A stretch of 6,044 nt of DNA from Oscillospiraceae bacterium (GCA_029098085.1 JAQXNQ010000127.1:1-6044), one strand, 5' to 3'. Shown: positions 1 through 5,916, numbered from the stretch's first letter. Notes: generated from the letters alone by a model not told the origin. Translations and numbers: made by a program.

Positions 1-56
1 CAGGCGGATCCGATGCAGTGAAAGTCCCTGTAAAAGGCAGGTACCAGCGTTTTCAT
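1..56 (-). CDS. FliB-like flagellin lysine-N-methylase family protein, N-terminal fragment (gene continues past window edge)
   Basis: Only 18 complete codons are inside the window, reading MKTLVPAFYRDFHCIGSA, and the frame is open to the edge. A strong ribosome binding site (AAGGAG, 62-67) lies 5 nt before the ATG, so the start is well supported. From family knowledge, proteins annotated as flagellin lysine-N-methylase (FliB) typically begin with a short hydrophobic/aromatic stretch followed by F-x-C-I-G-S-x-C and then a Cys-rich metal or Fe-S cluster motif; the visible residues fit that opening. FliB methylates lysines of flagellin in enterobacteria, but many clostridial relatives occur away from flagellar genes and their substrate is unclear. 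The gene lies 46 bp downstream of the sugar kinase on the same strand, with a terminator-like hairpin in the gap. The family call rests on very few residues; the existence of a gene here is more certain than its identity. Confidence 0.6.
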   Translation of the reverse strand, partial: MKTLVPAFYRDFHCIGSA

Positions 57-70
57 AGGCGCTCCTTCGC

Positions 71-96
71 AAAAATCCCCCGGACTGGCCGGGGGA
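71..96 (-). terminator. Intrinsic terminator or leader attenuator between sugar kinase and FliB-like gene
   Basis: Read on the minus strand, an 8-bp stem (positions 89-96 pairing with 76-83, mostly C/G) closes a 5-nt loop and is followed at once by five T residues (75-71). It begins 6 nt after the kinase stop codon, so it is well placed to end the kinase transcript. The T-tract stops only 3 nt before the AAGGAG ribosome binding site of the next gene. There is no room for a promoter between them, so expression of the FliB-like gene needs readthrough or a promoter upstream of the hairpin. Confidence 0.85.
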
Positions 97-102
97 AGTA
101 TC

Positions 103-1071
103 TTACAGTGTCTTGCCCGATGCCATTAGGGCTTCGATTTCTTCCCGCTCAGGAATGGCGGCGATGGCGCCACGCCGGGTGGTCACCAGACCGCCCAGGG
201 CGTTGGCGAACCGGAGCGCGTCCCGGATTTCCCCATCCTGCAGCTGATCCGTCGGCCTGCCGGTCTCCAGAAGCCGCAGCAGCACGCCCGCCCAGAAGGC
301 GTCGCCTGCGCCGGTCGTGTCAATGGCTTCCACATCATAAGCGGGAGAATCAAACCGCCGTCCTCCGGCAAAGGCGGTGCAGCCGTCCTTTCCTCTGGTG
401 ATGACCGCCAGACGGATACCGTATTCCCCGCACAGCTTCTGTCCCACCTGATCCTCCGGAAGGTCGCCGAACAGGAAGCGCTCCTCCTCGTCCGAGAGCT
501 TCAGCAGGCCGCAGAGGGGCAGCAATGCGAGAATCGTTTCTCTCGCCTCCTCCGGCGAGGGCCAGAGGGACGCGCGCAGATTGGGGTCAAAGGAGATCAC
601 CGCTCCGGCGTCCGAGGCCCTTTTCACCGCCTGCAGCACGGTGCTGCGGCAGGGCTCGCAGGTCAGGGAAACCGATCCGAAGTGGAAAAGCCTGGTTCTG
701 CCGTACAGCTCCGGGTCAATATCCTCCGGCAGCAGATTGACATCCGCCGTGGTGTGGTTGCGGTAAAAGGAAAAATCCCGGTTGCCGTCCGGAGAGAGGG
801 TCACGAAAGCCAGCGTTGTTCCGTACGCGCCGGACAGAACCAGATGGCTGCTGTCGCAGCCCGCCGCCTCCAGTGCCGCCTTACAGGCCATACCGAAGCT
901 GTCCCGGCCCACCTTGCCCACAAAGGCAGCCCGCCGGCCCAGCCTGGCCATGACGCAGGCCACGTTGGCAGGCGCTCCGCCGGGGTTCTGCTGATAAAGC
1001 GGCGTACCCTCCCCGCTGCCGCAGGGCGTAAAATCGATGAGCATCTCACCAATGCTGACAAAATCGTACAT
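103..1071 (-). CDS. PfkB-family carbohydrate kinase, probable fructokinase
   Basis: This is a 322-residue protein, the usual length for the ribokinase/PfkB family, which transfers the ATP gamma-phosphate to a sugar hydroxyl in the cytoplasm. The N-terminus VSIGEMLIDFTP is typical of fructokinases. The first PfkB signature region starts at GGAPAN (residues 31-36) and continues through a conserved GRDSFG. The second signature, DTTGAGDAFWAG, begins at residue 251; D257 is the expected catalytic base and the glycines form the anion hole. The start is supported by AGGAGG at 1081-1086, 9 nt upstream, and by a good promoter. A terminator hairpin follows the stop. It is divergent from the GNAT gene and upstream of the FliB-like gene. 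Fructose is the best guess; other ketoses or 2-keto-3-deoxy sugars cannot be excluded from sequence alone. There is no sucrose hydrolase or transporter nearby to settle the point. Confidence 0.93.
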   Translation of the reverse strand: MYDFVSIGEMLIDFTPCGSGEGTPLYQQNPGGAPANVACVMARLGRRAAFVGKVGRDSFGMACKAALEAAGCDSSHLVLSGAYGTTLAFVTLSPDGNRDFSFYRNHTTADVNLLPEDIDPELYGRTRLFHFGSVSLTCEPCRSTVLQAVKRASDAGAVISFDPNLRASLWPSPEEARETILALLPLCGLLKLSDEEERFLFGDLPEDQVGQKLCGEYGIRLAVITRGKDGCTAFAGGRRFDSPAYDVEAIDTTGAGDAFWAGVLLRLLETGRPTDQLQDGEIRDALRFANALGGLVTTRRGAIAAIPEREEIEALMASGKTL

Positions 1072-1142
1072 GAACTTGCTCCTCCTGTTCAGCAGCCTCC
1101 GGAGTTCCTGACGGCGGGCCGAAGACGCTGTTTGCTGCCCTT

Positions 1143-1171
1143 ATCATACCATATCCCCCGCCGTCTGTAAA
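1143..1171 (-). promoter_or_regulatory. Predicted sigma-A promoter of the sugar kinase
   Basis: On the minus strand, TTTACA (-35, positions 1171-1166) is separated by exactly 17 nt from TATGAT (-10, 1148-1143). A TG one base before the -10 makes it an extended -10 element. Each hexamer matches consensus at 5 of 6 positions. The transcript would start near 1136, leaving a leader of about 65 nt that contains the AGGAGG ribosome binding site. Confidence 0.75.
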
Positions 1172-1202
1172 GCGGAAGGCGTTAATTCACTGCTTTAAAT
1201 GA

Positions 1203-1231
1203 TTGCATGGAAGGCGCTGCTGTGCTATACT
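1203..1231 (+). promoter_or_regulatory. Predicted sigma-A promoter of the GNAT gene
   Basis: TTGCAT (-35, 1203-1208) and TATACT (-10, 1226-1231) are spaced by 17 nt, with a TG extended -10 at 1223-1224. Transcription would begin near 1238, giving a short leader of about 24 nt that contains AAAGGA (1247-1252). The -35 box lies 31 bp from that of the divergent kinase promoter. Confidence 0.75.
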
Positions 1232-1261
1232 GAAAGCAGCAAACAGAAAGGAAGCGTCATT

Positions 1262-1753
1262 ATGAATGTAACCATCAGGCGGGTGACCGCCCCGGAGGAT
1301 GTGAAAACCCTGGCCGCTCTGGCCGACGAAATCTGGCATCAGCACTTCACCCCCATCATTGGAGAGCAGCAGGTAAACTATATGCTGGACTGGTTTCAGG
1401 ACGAGGAAGCCATGACCCGGCAGCTGCAGGAGGGCATGATCTACCAGATGGCTTACGCAGACGGCGAGCCCATTGGCTACTGCGGCTGCAAACCGGAGGA
1501 GGATCGGCTTTTCCTCTCCAAGCTCTATGTCAAAAAGGCATTCCGCAGCCTCGGCGTCGGCCGGATGCTCTTTGACAGCGCCTGCGGCTTCGGCAGGGGC
1601 AAGCGAGCCGTTTACCTGACGGTCAACAAGCACAATGACAACACCATCGCCATCTACAAAAAGATGGGGTTCACGGTCATCGACAGCGTGGTGACCGACA
1701 TCGGAAACGGCTTTGTCATGGACGATTACATTATGGAGAAGTCCCTGCCCTGA
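1262..1753 (+). CDS. GNAT-family N-acetyltransferase, substrate unknown
   Basis: This is a 163-residue single-domain protein of the GCN5-related N-acetyltransferase fold, which moves an acetyl group from acetyl-CoA to an amine. The acetyl-CoA pyrophosphate-binding motif A is visible as R-S-L-G-V-G (residues 95-100), inside the conserved LYVKKAFRSLGVGRMLF stretch. Motif B follows as VNKHNDNTIAIYKKMGF (121-137), with the usual N and the Y-x-x-x-G-F ending. The N-terminal part (IRRVTAPEDVKTLAALADEIW) is a typical GNAT opening. The start at 1262 is chosen because AAAGGA lies 9 nt upstream and the predicted transcription start is near 1238; the in-frame ATG at 1199 lies before the promoter. The gene is monocistronic, with its own promoter and terminator. 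The acceptor could be a small metabolite, an antibiotic or a protein; nothing in the sequence decides. It has no evident functional link to its neighbours. Confidence 0.93.
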   Translation: MNVTIRRVTAPEDVKTLAALADEIWHQHFTPIIGEQQVNYMLDWFQDEEAMTRQLQEGMIYQMAYADGEPIGYCGCKPEEDRLFLSKLYVKKAFRSLGVGRMLFDSACGFGRGKRAVYLTVNKHNDNTIAIYKKMGFTVIDSVVTDIGNGFVMDDYIMEKSLP

Positions 1754-1773
1754 TTCTCTGTTCAAGGGGACAG

Positions 1774-1807
1774 AAAACCGCCTGCCCGGATTGGGGCAGG
1801 CGGTTTT
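1774..1807. terminator. Bidirectional intrinsic terminator between convergent genes
   Basis: A perfect 14-bp inverted repeat (1774-1787 with 1794-1807) has a 6-nt loop. The outer pairs are AAAA/TTTT and the inner ten are G+C-rich, so a T-tract follows the stem on both strands. It lies 20 bp after the GNAT stop and 15 bp after the stop of the minus-strand gene, so it can end both transcripts. Confidence 0.93.
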
Positions 1808-1822
1808 GCGCATACCGGATTT

Positions 1823-3808
1823 TCAATTGGCAGTCTTTTCAGGCTCGGCCAGAAGCTCCGGATGCTCCCAGACCGTACCACAGAAGCCCTCCAGAATATT
1901 GCTGGCGCCCCAGGGCAGGAAGCATTTCCAGGTGCTGCAGGGGTCGCCGTTGTCATACCGCTCCAGCAGCAGGCCCTCGGAATAACAGAACCGCTCCGAC
2001 ATCCAGCCCTTTTTGCCGTAGTCATACTCGCCGTCGCGGGTGGAGTAGGTCTGCAGTCCCCAGGCCACCGTATCGCGCAGCCGCTGCAGGAAATAGCGGT
2101 CGCCGGTCTGGGCATAGCAGTAAGCCAGATCATCACAGACATTGTTGGACATGGGATGAATATGGGGATTACAGGTGGAGGTCACCGAGCCGCCGCAGCA
2201 GGACCAGCCCAGCCGCTTCAGCGGATCCACCTGAATAGGCGGATTCCAGCAGAATTTGAAGGTGAACTCGTACTCCAGACCGTCCCGGAGCATCTGCAGA
2301 TACTGCGCTTCTCCCGTCAGCTGATGCATGATCCGGCAGGCCTTGATGAAGGCCAGCGAGCCCTCCGAATCCACCGCCTTCAAAGTGTCACAGGGCGTTC
2401 CGTAGCACTCCGCATGAGCCACATAGGCCTCCTCATAGTGCCGGAGGCTGGCAGCTGCGGAGGCAAGACGGCCTGTCCCGCCGCAGAGCCGGTCGCAATA
2501 GACGGCGGCGGCCACGCACCAGCAGCCTGCGAAGGAATCGTATTCCAGCCCGCTTCCATCCTCTGCCGACCACAGATAGGGAACCTCGCCGTCCTCATTT
2601 TTGGTCGTTTCAATGTGGTCAAGGCTATGTTTCACAAAGGCCAGCCAGTCGCTGTGCTCCGTCCCGAAATGCTTCTTCTCCAGCTCATAGCCCTCCAGAA
2701 TATAGTACAGAGCCTGTCCGACCAGATAGGAGGAATGACCGCTCCGGGACAGACAGTCATCCCACCAGCCGCGGGTGTTCCATTTCTTTCCGTCGTAGGC
2801 ATCATAGGGCAGATGGGACCGTGGATTCATCGAATGATCCACGATGTTCTGAATCACCTGCAGCGCCTGTCCGCGCATGGCCGGATCCTGCAGACGGGCA
2901 GCGGCGTACAGCACCGGAACCGCCACCTCCACGCCGCCGGTCCAGGAAATCGACGCCAGCGGATTCTGCTTCACCACCCCGTTCTGGAGCGTAACCTGTG
3001 TGGAGTAATTCCGGCAGGACTCCACAAAGGAATCCTGACAGATGGCAGAGGCGATGTCCCGGACGCCGTCCTCCAGTCTGCTTCCGCGCCGCGGAGGCTG
3101 GTGCGTTCTGCCGTAAACATGACGGATCACCTTATGAATGCCCCGTTCATCCTCTGCCGCGAAATCATAAAGGTACAAAGAAACGGTCAGCTCTTCTCCC
3201 GGGTTCAGGACAATCATACCGCAGTTTCGCTCCAGAAGGGATTCAAAGGCCTGATACAGCCACGGTGCGTTCTCATAGCCCAGCGTAAAGCCGACGCTGT
3301 GTTCCCCGCAGCCCTGCTCCCTTCCCAGCCGGCAGGAAAAGCCGTTGAAGACACAGTCGGTTCCCGAAAGGGACGAAGCCGAGATGCCGTACACCTTTCC
3401 GCCGCAGAAGGCCATGGAAACCGGGTGGGACAGGCGGTCTCCCCGCACCATCCAGTAGGGGGAATAGGGCCGCTGCACCTCATAATCCGCCATGCGCGGA
3501 AAGAACCCGACCCGGCCCAGCTGATCGACATAGGGCGGGACGTTGCCCCGGTTCCGGTTATACAGAAAGGCGGGCATGAAAAACGCGGGATGTTCGCCGC
3601 TGAAAACCCGCTCCACATGAATAATGCCGCGGAAGGGCTGACTATTCCGGTTGTAAATCTTCAGCCGCAGCTGCTGTCCCTCTGAAAATGTCCCGGTCGG
3701 CGTGAGCTCCGCCTCCAGCGCACAGTCCTCCAGCGGCCGGTAACCGGCGCCTTCCGTTTTGGCAGTCAGCCTGAGCATACCGTCATTCAGCTTCATGATA
3801 TGAGCCAT
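1823..3808 (-). CDS. Large cytoplasmic protein, probable (alpha/alpha)-toroid glycoside hydrolase-like enzyme, family not recognised
   Basis: The protein has 661 residues and no signal peptide or membrane segment. Residues 1-230 look beta-rich (alternating short hydrophobic strands). From about 245 onward it is a series of amphipathic helices with short loops rich in W, D, G and H, the layout of six-hairpin glycosidases and related lyases. Conserved-looking loops are SWTGGVEVAVPV (288-299), GWWDDC (347-352), GLEYDSFAGCWC (420-431), DSEGS (480-484) and GWSCCGGSVTSTCNPHIHP (534-552); the D, E and H residues in these are candidate catalytic or sugar-binding positions. It is unusually rich in cysteine (26 by my count), including a CC pair at 537-538. 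The start at 3808 has AAAAGGAG 8 nt upstream. It is divergent from a sulfatase and ends at a shared terminator. I infer action on a polysaccharide fragment, possibly uronic-acid-containing or sulfated. The gene is certain; the enzyme class is a fold-level guess and the substrate is unknown. Confidence 0.88.
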   Translation of the reverse strand: MAHIMKLNDGMLRLTAKTEGAGYRPLEDCALEAELTPTGTFSEGQQLRLKIYNRNSQPFRGIIHVERVFSGEHPAFFMPAFLYNRNRGNVPPYVDQLGRVGFFPRMADYEVQRPYSPYWMVRGDRLSHPVSMAFCGGKVYGISASSLSGTDCVFNGFSCRLGREQGCGEHSVGFTLGYENAPWLYQAFESLLERNCGMIVLNPGEELTVSLYLYDFAAEDERGIHKVIRHVYGRTHQPPRRGSRLEDGVRDIASAICQDSFVESCRNYSTQVTLQNGVVKQNPLASISWTGGVEVAVPVLYAAARLQDPAMRGQALQVIQNIVDHSMNPRSHLPYDAYDGKKWNTRGWWDDCLSRSGHSSYLVGQALYYILEGYELEKKHFGTEHSDWLAFVKHSLDHIETTKNEDGEVPYLWSAEDGSGLEYDSFAGCWCVAAAVYCDRLCGGTGRLASAAASLRHYEEAYVAHAECYGTPCDTLKAVDSEGSLAFIKACRIMHQLTGEAQYLQMLRDGLEYEFTFKFCWNPPIQVDPLKRLGWSCCGGSVTSTCNPHIHPMSNNVCDDLAYCYAQTGDRYFLQRLRDTVAWGLQTYSTRDGEYDYGKKGWMSERFCYSEGLLLERYDNGDPCSTWKCFLPWGASNILEGFCGTVWEHPELLAEPEKTAN

Positions 3809-3816
3809 CTTGCAGT

Positions 3817-3824
3817 CTCCTTTT
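3817..3824 (-). promoter_or_regulatory. Ribosome binding site fixing the start of the glycosidase-like gene
   Basis: AAAAGGAG on the minus strand sits 8 nt before the ATG at 3808. The frame is open further upstream, to an ATG at 4090, but the extra 94 residues look like translated intergenic DNA. The other upstream in-frame ATG (3931) precedes the predicted transcription start. Confidence 0.85.
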
Positions 3825-3919
3825 GCTCCTGATTTTCTCCGCCCGGCGTCTGCCTGTTTTTCATATTCAGACAGCTGTATCCCGGCATTTCCGGCATGCA
3901 CGGGGCGAAATCCATCCTC

Positions 3920-3948
3920 ATCATATAACATCCCGCCGCAAAAAGCAA
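3920..3948 (-). promoter_or_regulatory. Possible sigma-A promoter of the glycosidase-like gene
   Basis: On the minus strand, TTGCTT (-35, 3948-3943) is 17 nt from TATGAT (-10, 3925-3920). The -10 matches consensus at 5 of 6 positions; the -35 is weak at 3 of 6, which would suit an activator-dependent promoter. Transcription would start near 3913, leaving a leader of about 105 nt. Confidence 0.55.
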
Positions 3949-3975
3949 GAGAAAACGGGCCGCCTGAGAAAATTT

Positions 3976-4019
3976 TGTGCAGGGGCACATCTGCCCGGAT
4001 CCCCCTGCCCGGAGGGCAG
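3976..4019. other. Cluster of short dyads and a direct repeat, possible operator region
   Basis: The stretch upstream of the glycosidase-like promoter holds a 5-bp dyad TGTGC/GCACA with a 4-nt spacer (3976-3989). It also holds a 9-nt direct repeat CTGCCCGGA at 3991-3999 and 4005-4013 (14-nt period). The second copy is part of a 6-bp dyad CTGCCC-GGA-GGGCAG (4005-4019). No T-tract follows on either strand, so it is not a terminator. The position between divergent promoters suits a regulator site, but in G+C-rich DNA such short matches can be chance. Confidence 0.3.
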
Positions 4020-4119
4020 AAAACCATACGCCGGATAAACACTATTTCTTCGGATGTGTACATTGCTGTCTGACTGAGACTGAAATTCACGAGGCCGGAG
4101 AGCTCTTATCCGAAACAGC

Positions 4120-4148
4120 TTGAAAAAACCGGCGTTCAGGAGTATAGT
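4120..4148 (+). promoter_or_regulatory. Predicted sigma-A promoter of the sulfatase gene
   Basis: TTGAAA (-35, 4120-4125) and TATAGT (-10, 4143-4148) are separated by 17 nt. Transcription would start near 4155, giving a leader of about 90 nt that contains the paired hairpins described separately. The -35 boxes of the two divergent genes are about 170 bp apart. Confidence 0.72.
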
Positions 4149-4157
4149 GAAGGTAGA

Positions 4158-4227
4158 CTCCGGAGAAATCTCCGACACCCGACGCCCCATGACCGGTTCC
4201 GGAGGGCTTTCCCTCCTCCGGAATTTT
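4158..4227 (+). promoter_or_regulatory. Sulfatase leader with terminator-like hairpin and competing upstream element
   Basis: A 9-bp stem, TTCCGGAGG (4197-4205) with CCTCCGGAA (4215-4223), has a 9-nt loop and is followed directly by TTTT (4224-4227), a weak intrinsic-terminator shape. Upstream, CGGAG (4161-4165) can pair with CTCCG (4170-4174) around AAAT. The sequence CTCCGGAG (4158-4165) can instead pair with 4197-4204 (7 Watson-Crick pairs plus one G-U). That pairing would remove the left arm of the terminator-like stem. This is the arrangement expected of a transcription attenuator. The short T-tract and the lack of a recognisable ligand or regulator site keep the functional claim uncertain. 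Confidence 0.45.
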
Positions 4228-4230
4228 CAG

Positions 4231-4236
4231 AAAGGA
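4231..4236 (+). promoter_or_regulatory. Ribosome binding site deciding the sulfatase start
   Basis: AAAGGA ends at 4236, where an in-frame ATG also begins; that ATG overlaps the site and could not be used with it. The next in-frame ATG, at 4245, is 8 nt downstream, the right spacing, so it is taken as the start. A third ATG at 4254 is too far away. Confidence 0.8.
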
Positions 4237-4244
4237 TGAACGCA

Positions 4245-5726
4245 ATGGCACAAATGGCACAGCCCAATTTTCTGATCTTCATGACCGACCATCAGCGGGG
4301 AGACACCATCCTCCGGGACAGCCAGGTCATCACCCCCAATATCGACCGCTTCCGCCAGCGGGCGATGACCTTCACCCGCGCCTACTGCCCGGCACCGCAC
4401 TGCTGCCCCTCCAGGGCCACCTTCTTCACCGGCCTGTACCCGTCGGAACACGGCGTCTGGAACAATGTCGGCGTCAGCAACACCCTGTCCCGGGGACTGT
4501 ATGACGGGGTGCGCACCTTCAGCGAGGATCTGAAGGAAAACGGCTACGATCTGTATTTCTCCGGCAAGTGGCATATTTCCCAGGTGGAGTCCCCCGCCGA
4601 CCGGGGCTTTGAGATTCTCCGCCACAACATGGATCAGTACCGCACCTTCCCCAACCGGCCGGAGTACAGCGAATGGGACTTTTACAACCGTCAGCCCATC
4701 GACACCGAGGGGCTGCCCCGCCGCGAGGGAGAAATCATCCGTCCGGGCTACACCCACTACACCCAGTACGGCATTGACGAGGATCCCTTCGGTGATCAGG
4801 AGGTGGCCGAGGCTGCTGCCGATAAGATCCGGGAGCTGAAGGGCACGGACAAGCCCTTCCTGATTTTCACCGGCCCGCTGGGCCCCCACGATCCCTATTT
4901 CGTGCCCCGGCGCTTTCTGGAGCTCTATGATCCGGACAGCATCCGTCTGCCCGACAATTTTGACGATCCCATGGAGGACAAGCCGGTTTTGTACCGCCGC
5001 ACCCAGTCCCGGTATGATCAGCTGACCCGGGAGGAGCACCGGGAGAGCGTGCGCCGGTTCTACGCCTTCTGCTCCTATGAGGACTATCTCTTCGGCAAGC
5101 TGCTGGACGCGCTGGAAGAGACCGGCCAGCTGGACAGCACCATTGTGATCTACTGCTCCGACCACGGAGACTACATCGGCGCTCACGGTCTCTGGGCCAA
5201 GGGACTCCCCTGCTTCCAGGAGGCCTACCATGTCTGCTCGATGATCGGCGGCCCAGGTATTCAGCCGGGCGTGTGCGATGCCCTGCTGAGCCTGGCGGAC
5301 TACGCCCCCACCATTCTGGAGCTGGCCGGCGTCCGGGCCGACCGTTCCTTCACAGGCCGCTCCTTTGTTCCGTTCCTGAAGGGAACCAAGCCCGACAGCT
5401 GGCGCACCGAATGCTATACACAGACCAACGGCAACGAAATCTATGGTATTCAGCGGGCTGTTTTCGACGGCAAATGGAAATATGTCTTCAACACTTTCGA
5501 CTATGACGAGCTGTATGATCTGGAAAACGATCCTGAAGAGCTGCACAATCTGATCTACGGCCCCCACCCGGAGCGCTCCCCCTATGCGGAAATCGTCCGG
5601 GAGATGTGCCGGAAGCTGTGGCGCTTCGCCCACGACACCCACGACAACTGTGTGAATCCCTATATCATGACCGCTCTGGCTCCTTTTGGCCCCGGTATTC
5701 TGAAAGATGAACTGGAACGGTTCTGA
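4245..5726 (+). CDS. Formylglycine-type sulfatase (S1 family / alkaline phosphatase superfamily), cytoplasmic
   Basis: This 493-residue protein has the length and motif order of S1 sulfatases, which hydrolyse sulfate esters using a formylglycine made from cysteine. The N-terminal strand PNFLIFMTDHQRGD carries metal ligand D15. The signature C-C-P-S-R-A-T-F-F-T-G starts at C53, the residue to be oxidised. GKWH (107-110) supplies K108 and H110. GPHDPY contains H215. SDHGD supplies D306 and H307, and K319 lies in LWAKG. The C-terminus has the usual ELYDLENDPEELHNL. There is no signal peptide, so it should act in the cytoplasm and be matured by a radical-SAM anaerobic sulfatase-maturating enzyme, which is not in this window. 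The D/Cys/D-H metal set resembles the choline sulfatase and phosphonate monoester hydrolase branch, so the ester could be a sulfate or a phosphonate/phosphodiester. The divergent glycosidase-like gene suggests a carbohydrate substrate, by inference. Confidence 0.93.
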   Translation: MAQMAQPNFLIFMTDHQRGDTILRDSQVITPNIDRFRQRAMTFTRAYCPAPHCCPSRATFFTGLYPSEHGVWNNVGVSNTLSRGLYDGVRTFSEDLKENGYDLYFSGKWHISQVESPADRGFEILRHNMDQYRTFPNRPEYSEWDFYNRQPIDTEGLPRREGEIIRPGYTHYTQYGIDEDPFGDQEVAEAAADKIRELKGTDKPFLIFTGPLGPHDPYFVPRRFLELYDPDSIRLPDNFDDPMEDKPVLYRRTQSRYDQLTREEHRESVRRFYAFCSYEDYLFGKLLDALEETGQLDSTIVIYCSDHGDYIGAHGLWAKGLPCFQEAYHVCSMIGGPGIQPGVCDALLSLADYAPTILELAGVRADRSFTGRSFVPFLKGTKPDSWRTECYTQTNGNEIYGIQRAVFDGKWKYVFNTFDYDELYDLENDPEELHNLIYGPHPERSPYAEIVREMCRKLWRFAHDTHDNCVNPYIMTALAPFGPGILKDELERF

Positions 5727-5791
5727 ACAGACAGGAGCAGCGGCCGAAAAAGTGGTTTGCAGGAAAAAATTCCACAAAAGAGGTAACGTGT

Positions 5792-5812
5792 ATGCCCGCT
5801 GGAAGCGGGCAT
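5792..5812 (+). terminator. Hairpin downstream of the sulfatase, possible weak terminator
   Basis: A 9-bp perfect stem, ATGCCCGCT (5792-5800) with AGCGGGCAT (5804-5812), has a 3-nt loop (GGA) and is followed by GGCTTTG. It is the first strong hairpin after the sulfatase stop (66 bp away). The T-run is only three bases, so termination here alone would be inefficient; a stronger terminator follows within 25 bp. Confidence 0.5.
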
Positions 5813-5834
5813 GGCTTTGTCCAGTTAGTATCTT

Positions 5835-5858
5835 GCGGCCTGCGGGCCGCGCTTTTTT
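5835..5858 (+). terminator. Strong intrinsic terminator of the sulfatase transcript
   Basis: The stem GCGGCC (5835-5840) with GGCCGC (5845-5850) closes the tetraloop TGCG through a C-G pair. In RNA this is a member of the very stable c(UNCG)g class. Six T residues (5853-5858) follow after GC. The position, 109 bp after the stop codon, fits the main transcript end. Confidence 0.85.
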
Positions 5859-5916
5859 GTCTTGATTGTCCGCGCCGGGCGCGGAAGGAACAGGATTTCG
5901 CGGCCTGCGGGCCGCG
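5835..5916 (+). repeat. Two exact copies of a 17-nt G+C-rich hairpin repeat
   Basis: The sequence GCGGCCTGCGGGCCGCG occurs at 5835-5851 and again at 5900-5916, 65 bp apart, in the same orientation and without mismatch. Each copy forms a UNCG-loop hairpin; the second has a 7-bp stem (5899-5905 with 5910-5916). Between them lies another hairpin, CCGCGC (5870-5875) with GCGCGG (5879-5884), loop CGG. Flanking bases differ between copies, so this is not a larger tandem duplication. A dispersed intergenic repeat of the REP-like kind is a possibility that needs the rest of the genome. Confidence 0.65.

Noticed and set aside
1199..1261. Upstream in-frame start of the GNAT gene at 1199
   Set aside because: It lies before the predicted promoter and adds 21 residues outside the GNAT fold; the ATG at 1262 has a proper ribosome binding site.
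1862..3685. A 607-codon open frame on the plus strand, antisense to the glycosidase-like gene
   Set aside because: It has no ribosome binding site of note, no recognisable domain, and a low-complexity translation rich in G, A, P, R and H, as expected for the opposite strand of a G+C-rich gene with few antisense stops.
3809..4090. N-terminal extension of the glycosidase-like protein by 94 residues to the ATG at 4090
   Set aside because: The extension has no domain character and crosses the predicted promoter. The ATG at 3808 has an excellent, correctly spaced ribosome binding site.
1097..4165. The palindrome CTCCGGAG in both the kinase leader (1097-1104) and the sulfatase leader (4158-4165) as a shared operator
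   Set aside because: CTCCGG-type strings also occur repeatedly inside coding sequence here, so two intergenic copies in G+C-rich DNA are not evidence of a regulon.
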